From positions 1-5,027 of the forward strand of contig CALUQA010000021.1 in the NCBI GenBank assembly GCA_944322775.1: 5,027 bases of DNA, read 5' to 3'. Under the pieces are notes generated by a model. The model worked only from the letters and a program-made list of their open reading frames with translations, ran no database searches and was not told the DNA's origin. Each line of letters begins with the position of its first letter. The stretch's first letter is position 1. Positions 1 through 5,027 of the stretch are shown here, piece after piece. Both the position numbers and the translations under genes were made by a program. This DNA is from an uncultured Elusimicrobiales bacterium (GTDB lineage Bacteria > Elusimicrobiota > Elusimicrobia > Elusimicrobiales > Elusimicrobiaceae).

Positions 1-492
1 AAACAAACGGCCACCAATTTGGCCGAACACCTGGGCATAGAAAAAAAGGTGCTTTTCCCGGGGTGGCGCGGCGATACCGACGAACTGCTTGCCATCAGCG
101 ACGTGTACGTAAGCACCTCTTTGCGTGAAGGCGTGCCCATGTCTTTGTTGGAGGCGCAAGCCCACCGCGTGCCCGCCGTGTGCTACGACGTGGACGGCAT
201 CAGCGAAGTGGTGTCGGACAATCGCACCGGCTTTTTGGTCAAGGTAAACGATATTTCTTCGTTGGCAGAAAAAATCAAAGCCCTGCTGCGCAACAACGGC
301 CTGCGGGAACGCTTTAAAGAAAATATCGCCCGGCGCGACTTTGGGGAATTTACCGTCCCGGTCATGATACGCCGCCAGGAACAGCTGTACCGTTCTTTAA
401 CGCCGCGCAAACACAGCGGCAAAAAACCGTTTTTCCGCCGCCACAAACATGGTGCGCACCGCAAATTTAATCCCACGGGAGACAATAAATAA
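1..492 (+). CDS. GT4-family glycosyltransferase, C-terminal part (5' end outside window)
   Basis: The reading frame is open from base 1, so the gene begins upstream and only its last 163 residues are visible. A TTG at position 19 could be taken as a start, but family homology continues through it. Visible is the C-terminal nucleotide-sugar-binding Rossmann half of a GT-B fold. It contains VLFPGWRGDTDELLAISDVYV (here residues 17-37), then the EX7E element, with E43 and E51 in REGVPMSLLEA, then a GISEVV-x-G-FLV segment. These are hallmarks of GT4 retaining transferases, which move a sugar from an activated donor to a lipid, polysaccharide or protein acceptor; donor and acceptor cannot be told from this part. 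The last 35 or so residues are unusually rich in K, R and H, perhaps contacting membrane phospholipid (inference). The stop codon TAA shares a base with the ATG of the next gene. Confident in the family, not in the pathway. Confidence 0.88.
   Translation, partial: KQTATNLAEHLGIEKKVLFPGWRGDTDELLAISDVYVSTSLREGVPMSLLEAQAHRVPAVCYDVDGISEVVSDNRTGFLVKVNDISSLAEKIKALLRNNGLRERFKENIARRDFGEFTVPVMIRRQEQLYRSLTPRKHSGKKPFFRRHKHGAHRKFNPTGDNK
477..481 (+). promoter_or_regulatory. Ribosome binding site of the acyl-CoA dehydrogenase gene
   Basis: GGGAG lies inside the end of the glycosyltransferase gene, 10 bases before the ATG at 492. The spacing is slightly long, but the site and the TAATG overlap together support this start and suggest translational coupling. 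Confidence 0.5.
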
Positions 493-1721
493 TGGATTAC
501 GCAATTAATGAAATGGAGCAGGAAACCCTCAACGCCACCCGCGAACTGGCCCAAAAAAAGTTAAAACCCCTTCGCGCGGAAATGGACGCCAAAGAGCAGT
601 TTTCCAAAGAGATGTATGAAGAATTCCGCAAAAGCGGCATGTTTGGCCTGTGGCTGCCGGAAAAATACGGCGGCTTGGGCGGGGGGATTACCTGCCTGGC
701 CATGGCCTTTGAAGAACTTTCCCGCGTGTGCGCGGGCCTGGCTTTGACGCCGGGCACGACGGCCTTGGGCGCTATTCCGATGTTTTTGGCCGCCACGGCC
801 GAGCAGCGCGAACGCTGGTGCTACGATTTGGCCAGCGGCAAAAAGCTGTGGGCCTTTGCCTTGACCGAGCCGGAAGCCGGTTCCGACGCTACCGCCCTTA
901 AAACCACCGCTTTAAAAGACGGCGACTATTATGTGGTCAACGGCACCAAGCACTTTATTTCCACCGGCAAAGAAGCCGACTTTTACACCGTGGCCGTCAA
1001 CACCAACCCTTCCCGCGGGGCGCGCGGTATTTCGCTGTTGGTGATTGAAAAGGGCACCCCCGGGTTTTCTTTCGGCAAGAAAGAAGAAAAAATGGGTATC
1101 CGCACCAACCCGACCTATGAACTGATTTTTGAAAACGTACGCGTCCCCAAAGAAAACCTTTTGGGCAGCGAAGGCCGCGGCCTTTTGTACGTGCAGGAAA
1201 CGCTGGACTATTCCCGCCCGGGCGTAGCGGCGCAGGCCGTGGGCATTGCCCAGGGCGCGCTGGACGAGACCATCCCTTATTTGCGCACGCGCAAACAGTT
1301 TGGCCAGCCCATTATCACGTTCCAGGCTTTGGGGCATAAAGTGGCCGAACTGGCCGCCAAGACCGAAGCCGGCCGCGCGCTGGTGTACAGCATTACGCAC
1401 CGCATGGACCAAGAGTTCCTGCCGGCCGTCAAAGCCGCGTTGGAAAACGGCACCACCGTGCACGACGAATTGAAAAAAATTAAGGGCGGACGCTGGACCA
1501 AATACAGCGCCATGGCCAAACTTTTCTGCGCCAATACCGCCATGGAAGTGGCCGACGAATGCGTCACCCTCTGCGGCGGCATTGCCTATATGCGCGACTT
1601 CCCGCTGGAAAAATATATGCGCGACGCCAAAATTACCCAAATTTACGAAGGCACCGTGCATATCCAGAAGAATGAAATTATCTCGGCTTTAACCAAAGAA
1701 TACGCCGCCAAAGGAGAATAA
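492..1721 (+). CDS. Acyl-CoA dehydrogenase (FAD, Etf-linked)
   Basis: A 409-residue cytoplasmic flavoenzyme that interconverts an acyl-CoA and its 2,3-enoyl-CoA, exchanging electrons with Etf. The N-terminal helical domain covers about residues 1-120. The middle beta domain carries the first family signature at 123-132 (ALTEPEAGSD). The C-terminal helical domain has the FAD-contacting RKQFG at 267-271. The second signature region at 361-388 ends in QIYEGT, where E386 aligns with the catalytic base of short- and medium-chain dehydrogenases. Two oddities are visible. The usual GGxG of signature 2 reads GGIA (A365), and about 24 extra residues lie around 306-337, between RALVYSITHRM and the conserved AMAKLF, making the protein longer than the usual 380 or so. 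The start overlaps the upstream stop, and etfB follows two bases after its own stop. A butyryl-CoA-type enzyme is plausible from the context, but the chain length and the direction in vivo cannot be read from sequence. Confidence 0.95.
   Translation: MDYAINEMEQETLNATRELAQKKLKPLRAEMDAKEQFSKEMYEEFRKSGMFGLWLPEKYGGLGGGITCLAMAFEELSRVCAGLALTPGTTALGAIPMFLAATAEQRERWCYDLASGKKLWAFALTEPEAGSDATALKTTALKDGDYYVVNGTKHFISTGKEADFYTVAVNTNPSRGARGISLLVIEKGTPGFSFGKKEEKMGIRTNPTYELIFENVRVPKENLLGSEGRGLLYVQETLDYSRPGVAAQAVGIAQGALDETIPYLRTRKQFGQPIITFQALGHKVAELAAKTEAGRALVYSITHRMDQEFLPAVKAALENGTTVHDELKKIKGGRWTKYSAMAKLFCANTAMEVADECVTLCGGIAYMRDFPLEKYMRDAKITQIYEGTVHIQKNEIISALTKEYAAKGE
1711..1716 (+). promoter_or_regulatory. 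Ribosome binding site of etfB
   Basis: AAGGAG, a near-perfect Shine-Dalgarno sequence, lies at the 3' end of the dehydrogenase gene, 7 bases before the ATG at 1724. It fixes the etfB start. Confidence 0.8.
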
Positions 1722-1723
1722 GC

Positions 1724-2521
1724 ATGCACATTTTAGCCTGTGTTAAACAAACCCCCAAGTCCGACAACGTCAAAATTGACCCGGCCACCGGCTGCTTAAT
1801 CCGCTCCGGCGCCGAAAGCGCCATGAACCCGTTTGACGAATACGCGCTGGAAGAAGCCGTCAGCCTTAAAGAACAACTGGGCGGCACGGTGTCTGTGATT
1901 ACCATGGGTCCCCCGGCGGCCGAAAACGTGTTGCGCGACAGCATTGCCCGCGGGGCAGACAAAGTCTATCAACTTGGCGACATGGCCTTTGCCGGTTCGG
2001 ACACCTGGTCCACCAGCTATGCTTTGTCCAAAGGGGTGGAAAAAATCAACTCCATTGAAAAAGTGGACTTAATCATTTGCGGCAAACAAACCAACGACAG
2101 CGACACCGGCCACATCGGCCCGCAAATTTCCGCCTGGCTGGGCATTCCCAACGCCGCCTTTGTGCGCCGCGTGGTGCAGGCAGGCGACAAAAGCATTGTG
2201 GTCGAACGCCTCACCGAAGACGGCACCGAAGTGCTGGAGCTGCCTTACCCGTGCGTAATCAGCGTGGTTAAAGAAATCAGCAACCCCCGCGTGCGCAGCG
2301 TAAAGGGCCGTATGGCGGCCAAACGCGCCGAAGTGACCAAATGGACGGCTGATGACATCGGGGCCGACAAAACCAAGCTGGGCGTGAAAAACTGCCCCAC
2401 GCGCGTGGTCAAATCCTTTGCCCCCAAACGCGACGCCAACGCCGTGGTGGTGGAAGGAGCCAACGGCAAGGAAAAAGCCGCCAAATTGGTGGAACTGTTA
2501 AAGGAAAACAAATATATTTAA
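1724..2521 (+). CDS. etfB: Electron transfer flavoprotein subunit beta
   Basis: A 265-residue beta subunit of the soluble Etf heterodimer, which carries electrons between NADH, ferredoxin or quinone-linked partners and acyl-CoA dehydrogenases. It begins MHILACVKQTP, the typical EtfB N-terminus. Further marks are NPFDEYALEEAVSLKE (35-50), ITMGPP (59-64), GADKVY (77-82) and AGSDTWSTS (90-98). The nucleotide-binding loop CGKQTNDSDTGHIGP (119-133) follows. The EtfB signature region is at about 159-180 (ERLTEDG...LPYPCVIS), and the C-terminal arm ends KLVELLKENKYI, as expected for the tail that packs on the partner subunit. The length is normal. The GSDTWSTS segment and the Q-x3-DSDT loop resemble Etfs of anaerobes that bifurcate, whereas NPFDEYA looks more like the general EtfB pattern, so bifurcation is likely but not proven. 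It lies 2 bases after acd and 12 bases before etfA and is surely co-transcribed with both. Confidence 0.96.
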   Translation: MHILACVKQTPKSDNVKIDPATGCLIRSGAESAMNPFDEYALEEAVSLKEQLGGTVSVITMGPPAAENVLRDSIARGADKVYQLGDMAFAGSDTWSTSYALSKGVEKINSIEKVDLIICGKQTNDSDTGHIGPQISAWLGIPNAAFVRRVVQAGDKSIVVERLTEDGTEVLELPYPCVISVVKEISNPRVRSVKGRMAAKRAEVTKWTADDIGADKTKLGVKNCPTRVVKSFAPKRDANAVVVEGANGKEKAAKLVELLKENKYI

Positions 2522-2755
2522 GCGAGCAAATTTATGAAAGATTGGAAAAACGTATGGATTTTTGCAGAAGTATCCCGCGGCAAGTTAAGCCCCACGGCCT
2601 ATGAACTTTTAAATGCAGGCCGCGGCTTGGCAGACGCGCTGGGCGAAAAACTTTGCGCCGTGCTTTTGGGCAAAGACGTCAAAAAGTTCGCCGCCGATTT
2701 GTTTGAACACGGCGCCGACGTGGTGTATGTGTGCGACGCACCGCAGCTGGAAAAT

Positions 2756-2758
2756 TAG
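2756..2758 (+). other. In-frame TAG stop inside etfA
   Basis: The codons read CTG GAA AAT TAG GAA GAT GAC, giving LEN-stop-EDD. From memory of family members, this spot often holds Tyr or another aromatic residue after a leucine-rich stretch. TAT or TAC to TAG would be one base change. The other complete genes here and the glycosyltransferase all stop with TAA, so this is the only TAG found at a codon position in any gene of the window. Confidence 0.95.
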
Positions 2759-2767
2759 GAAGATGAC

Positions 2768-3520
2768 GTGTACGCCAAAACGCTCTCTGCCATGATTAAA
2801 GAATATAAGCCCAATAAATTTTTGCTTCCCGCCACCAATATGGGCCGCTCGCTTTCGGCCAAGACGGCCATTTTTGCAGGCACCGGGCTGACCGCCGACG
2901 CCACGGAAGTGGTGATTAACAAAGAAGACGGCCAACTGCATGCCACGCGCCCGACCTTTGGCGGCAACCTGATGGCCACCATCACCTGCGCGCATACCCG
3001 GCCGGAAATGTGCTCCCTGCGCCCGATGGCCTATGCCAAGGCGCCGCGCACGGAAGGCAGAAAAGGCGAAGTGGTGGATTTTGCCTTTAACGAAAAAGAC
3101 TTTACTTCTTTGGCCAAGTTTTTAAAATTTATCAAAAGCGAAGGCGAAGGGCTGGACCTGTCGGAAGCGGAAGTAATCGTGGCCGGCGGCCGCGGCTTAG
3201 GCAAGCCCGAAGGTTTTGCCCTGCTGGAAAAACTGGCCAAACGCCTGGGCGGCACGGTGGCTGCCTCCCGCGCGCCGGTGGACAGCGGCTGGATTGAATA
3301 CCGCCGCCAAATCGGCCTTACGGGCCGCACCGTAAAACCCAAACTGTATATTGCCTGCGGTATTTCGGGGCAGATACAGCATATGGCGGGTTGCTCGGGC
3401 GCGGACGTGATTGTGGCTATCAATAAAGACCCCGAAGCCCCCATCATGAAGCTGGCCCACTACGCCGTGCAGGGCGACCTGTATGATGTAGTGCCCGCCA
3501 TGCTGGAAGCGCTGAACTAA
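2768..3520 (+). CDS. Possible separately initiated C-terminal EtfA piece
   Basis: After the TAG at 2756-2758, the same frame has a GTG at 2768 that could start a 250-residue product. AGGAAG at 2757-2762 overlaps the stop codon and sits 5 bases before this GTG, so ribosomes ending at TAG could in principle restart here. The product would keep the whole FAD-binding domain and most of the first domain, but lacks the first beta strands and helices of the alpha/beta fold. The break at residue 75 is inside a domain and not at a domain border, so a designed two-piece subunit seems less likely than a damaged gene. This entry is an alternative reading of the etfA entry above, not an additional gene. 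Confidence 0.35.
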   Translation: MYAKTLSAMIKEYKPNKFLLPATNMGRSLSAKTAIFAGTGLTADATEVVINKEDGQLHATRPTFGGNLMATITCAHTRPEMCSLRPMAYAKAPRTEGRKGEVVDFAFNEKDFTSLAKFLKFIKSEGEGLDLSEAEVIVAGGRGLGKPEGFALLEKLAKRLGGTVAASRAPVDSGWIEYRRQIGLTGRTVKPKLYIACGISGQIQHMAGCSGADVIVAINKDPEAPIMKLAHYAVQGDLYDVVPAMLEALN

Positions 3521-3534
3521 TTTGCATCGCAGCC

Positions 3535-3567
3535 AAAACCCCGCCTTATAAGGCGGGGTTTTTTATT
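3535..3567 (+). terminator. Rho-independent terminator after etfA
   Basis: A perfect 28-base palindrome (3535-3562) has AAAACCCCGCC and GGCGGGGTTTT arms around TTATAA. The right arm runs into six T residues (3559-3564), then ATT. It starts 14 bases after the etfA stop. The A-run on the left means it could also act on the minus strand, though that strand already has its own terminator further upstream. Confidence 0.93.
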
Positions 3568-3777
3568 GTGCAAATTGCCTGTTTTTCAATGCTCCGCGCA
3601 GCAAAGCAGAGGCACAAGCATTGGCAACGGAAAAAAGAGGCAGGCCCAAGCGGCGGCGCGGGCGGAAAAAGTGCATGGCGTAATGTGGCGCGGCGGACAA
3701 TGGTTTTGGTCATATGCGGAACAAAGGGCACAATGTCTTTAGGTTAAAGAGAAAAAGCGGTTTTACATAAACGGCTG
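3568..3777. other. Intergenic stretch with no convincing gene
   Basis: About 210 bases between the two terminators of convergent genes. Small open frames exist on both strands (for example 3589-3747 plus, and 3546-3731 minus). They have no good ribosome binding site, and their translations look compositionally random (runs of Arg, Ala, Cys and Pro). No tRNA, riboswitch or direct repeat is seen. The only suggestive text is a short frame at 3714-3770 that ends in a prepilin-like motif, listed separately. Confidence 0.6.
3714..3770 (+). pseudogene. Possible remnant of a type IV prepilin leader
   Basis: An 18-codon frame reads MRNKGHNVFRLKRKSGFT and then TAA. Basic residues followed by G-F-T match the prepilin peptidase site (G|FT, normally continuing LIEL into a hydrophobic helix), but the frame stops exactly where the hydrophobic helix should begin. 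No Shine-Dalgarno sequence precedes it. It may be the stub of a deleted pilin gene, or chance: the matching motif is only about seven residues long. Confidence 0.2.
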
Positions 3778-3811
3778 AAAAAGAAAAAACGGGCCGCCTG
3801 GCAAGGCGGCC
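3778..3811 (-). terminator. Rho-independent terminator of the ftsA-like gene
   Basis: An 8-bp GC-rich stem (GGCCGCCT at 3792-3799 with AGGCGGCC at 3804-3811) closes a 4-base GGCA loop. On the minus strand it is followed by TTTTTTCTTTTT (3789-3778). It lies 32 bases beyond the stop codon of the minus-strand gene, so it ends that transcript and shows that no co-transcribed gene follows. Confidence 0.9.
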
Positions 3812-3843
3812 TCCATAAATAAAAAAAGCGCGGTCAGGTAAAA

Positions 3844-4992
3844 TTAATTAAGCCCCAGTTTGGAAAGCATGCGGTCAAAAAATCCGGCGGCTTTGGCGGA
3901 GGGGGCTTCTTCATAAGCGGTGCCATGTCTTTGGGAATAAAGCACCAGCGAGAGCGCAGACGTATAGACGGGGGCCAGCAGGTCTTCGCTGTCGGCAATC
4001 AGGTCGTCGTGCGCGGCCAGGCGCGCGCGGCGCAGGTTCAGCACGCTTTTGGCGGCATTTTTAACGTTTATTTCTGCCCCGCCGCCGCACACAACCGCCT
4101 GCGAAGGGGGGTATTTGATAAAACAAAGCGACTGCAACAGTTCTTTTTTTATCGTCTTTAACAATTTGACGGCGGCGTCATCAAGCACATCGTCCATAAT
4201 TTCGTCGTCGCCGTAAGAGTAATCTTTAAGCAACTGGCGGGTAGTAGGCAGGTCGTTTTGCAGCACGTCGGCCACTTCCTGCACGATGATGTCTGCTCCA
4301 AAGGGCAGTTCCCACGCGCCTTCCAGCAGTCCTTTGTGGTACAGCGCGGCCGAAGAATTGGCTGCGCCAATATCCAGCAACAGCACATTGTTTTGCTTTT
4401 CTTCGGGTTTTAAAAGGGTGTCGCACAAGGCCAGCACGGTGGGCACAGCTTCAAAATCTTCGCAGCCGGCGGCGGACATCACGCGGTTTAAGTTGGTCAA
4501 ATGGGTTTTAAGCCCCATGGAAATAAAGGTTTCCGCGTCCAGGCAGTTGCCCGTCAGCCCAACGGGGTTTTGCACGCCGGTTTTGCCGTCTACGGTAAAG
4601 CTTTGCGGCAGGAGGTCCACCACTTCCAGATTTTCGTCCAAATTGGCCGGGACGGAATTGTCCAGCGCGGCCCGGACGTCTTTGTCTGTAATAATTTGGT
4701 CTTTGCCGGAAATGGGCTGAAAGCCGCCTGAACGGCGAAAACTTAAAAAATCCCCGCGCAGCCCCACCACTACCGTTGGTGTGAAGGAAACATATTCGTT
4801 CATGCGCGCAAACAGATTGTTTAAGGCGCGCACCGTTTTGTCAAAATCCAGAACATAGCAGGCACTGACGCTGGGGCAGGTTTCCACAGCGGCATGGCGC
4901 ACGCGGCTGGTGCCCGTGTTTTCGTCATATACGCTTAGCACGGCGGAAATTTTGCCGCTGCCAAAGTCCAAGGCTATATAGTTCTGGCTCAT
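3844..4992 (-). CDS. FtsA-family actin-like ATPase, divergent
   Basis: A 382-residue protein of the actin/HSP70 ATPase superfamily, closest in layout to FtsA, the membrane tether of FtsZ at the division septum. The phosphate-1 loop is ALDFGSGKISAVL (7-19). The FtsA-specific 1C subdomain lies at about 82-165 and includes LLPQSFTVDG (127-136) and NPVGLTG (142-148), both typical FtsA wording. Phosphate-2 is LLLDIGAANSSAALY (204-218), and the adenosine loop is VVCGGGAEI (300-308). The C-terminus GFFDRMLSKLGLN can form a short amphipathic helix like the FtsA membrane anchor. Oddities: the usual GGGTTD of phosphate-2 has become GAANSS, and no ftsZ follows, since a terminator comes right after. The ATG at 4992 is the first possible start, because an in-frame TAA lies at 5002-5004. 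PilM is a more distant alternative, but the 1C motifs favour FtsA. It could be the genome's main FtsA or an extra paralogue. Confidence 0.8.
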   Translation of the reverse strand: MSQNYIALDFGSGKISAVLSVYDENTGTSRVRHAAVETCPSVSACYVLDFDKTVRALNNLFARMNEYVSFTPTVVVGLRGDFLSFRRSGGFQPISGKDQIITDKDVRAALDNSVPANLDENLEVVDLLPQSFTVDGKTGVQNPVGLTGNCLDAETFISMGLKTHLTNLNRVMSAAGCEDFEAVPTVLALCDTLLKPEEKQNNVLLLDIGAANSSAALYHKGLLEGAWELPFGADIIVQEVADVLQNDLPTTRQLLKDYSYGDDEIMDDVLDDAAVKLLKTIKKELLQSLCFIKYPPSQAVVCGGGAEINVKNAAKSVLNLRRARLAAHDDLIADSEDLLAPVYTSALSLVLYSQRHGTAYEEAPSAKAAGFFDRMLSKLGLN

Positions 4993-5027
4993 GGCTCTAT
5001 TTTATCAAATTTGCTTTGGGCACGCCG

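Larger units (their letters stand above)
2534..3520 (+). pseudogene. etfA: Electron transfer flavoprotein subunit alpha, interrupted by in-frame TAG
   Basis: One EtfA-length frame (328 codon positions before TAA) is broken by TAG at codon 75. The frame is the same on both sides, so this is a substitution and not a frameshift. Codons 1-74 give the start of the alpha/beta domain (VWIFAEVSRGKLSPTAYELL). The remainder gives GTGLTAD (116-122) and TRPTFGGNLMATI (138-150). The FAD domain has ASRAPVDSGW with R246, QIGLTG with T263, and the EtfA signature LYIACGISGQIQH ending at H283. These match the residues that hold the alpha-subunit FAD in known Etfs. The start ATG has only a weak GCGAG ahead of it, but the position fits the family. 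Without readthrough, only a 74-residue fragment would be made from the first start. Everything else looks under normal selection, so a recent mutation or a sequencing/assembly error is most likely. EtfB and the dehydrogenase would need an intact partner. Confidence 0.9.

Noticed and set aside
912..1661. Long 249-codon minus-strand open frame antisense to the acyl-CoA dehydrogenase
   Set aside because: It is a shadow of GC-rich codon bias in the real gene. Its translation is rich in Gly, His, Phe and Ala with no recognisable family, and the plus-strand frame has clear catalytic motifs.
3546..3731. 61-codon minus-strand frame between the two terminators
   Set aside because: It overlaps the etfA terminator, has no convincing ribosome binding site, and has a random-looking Pro/Ala/Cys/Arg composition.
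3589..3747. 52-codon plus-strand frame starting MLRAAKQRHKHWQ
   Set aside because: No Shine-Dalgarno sequence, no family resemblance, and an overlapping alternative frame is equally open. Not supported as a gene.
4286..4720. 144-codon plus-strand frame antisense to the ftsA-like gene
   Set aside because: Serine-rich shadow translation with no motifs, while the opposite strand carries clear FtsA motifs.
4999..5004. TAAAAT (minus strand) as a possible -10 box for the ftsA-like gene
   Set aside because: It lies only 6 bases before the ATG, which would give an essentially leaderless transcript, and no -35 match is found at the right distance before the window ends. The true promoter may be outside.
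1..5027. CRISPR array, tRNA, insertion sequence or phage signature
   Set aside because: No regularly spaced repeats, no tRNA cloverleaf pattern, no transposase-like protein and no terminal inverted repeats were seen. The only inverted repeats are the two terminators.

Overview
The window reads as chromosomal DNA of a bacterium, probably a fermentative anaerobe. It is moderately GC-rich, with tightly packed genes and short rho-independent terminators. An acyl-CoA dehydrogenase sits directly in front of a flavin electron-transfer pair in the order acd-etfB-etfA, as in many anaerobes that reduce enoyl-CoA. The overall flavour (acd-etfBA, a divergent FtsA, a possible prepilin leader scrap) would fit a gut-type Elusimicrobiota genome, but that placement is a guess made without a database search.

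Positions 1-3520 form one plus-strand transcription unit. It holds the C-terminal part of a GT4-type glycosyltransferase (cut by the window edge), an acyl-CoA dehydrogenase whose ATG overlaps the glycosyltransferase stop codon, etfB, and etfA. A strong hairpin plus T-tract follows etfA. The dehydrogenase and the Etf heterodimer should work together: Etf carries electrons to or from the dehydrogenase flavin. In bifurcating systems, enoyl-CoA reduction with NADH also drives ferredoxin reduction. The most notable point is that etfA carries an in-frame TAG at codon 75. The reading frame continues unchanged on both sides with full EtfA homology, so the gene is either broken by one point change, mis-sequenced, read through, or expressed as two pieces.

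Positions 3521-3843 are intergenic, between convergent genes. They hold the etfA terminator, about 210 bases with no convincing gene (including a small reading frame that ends in a prepilin-like KRKSGFT), and a second terminator that serves the minus-strand gene.

Positions 3844-4992 (minus strand) encode a divergent FtsA-family actin-like ATPase. It is complete, has a degenerate phosphate-2 loop, ends in a short amphipathic C-terminus, and has no ftsZ downstream. Apart from the stop codon in etfA, the window looks like ordinary core metabolism and cell-biology genes. I see no evidence of a new defence or mobile system.
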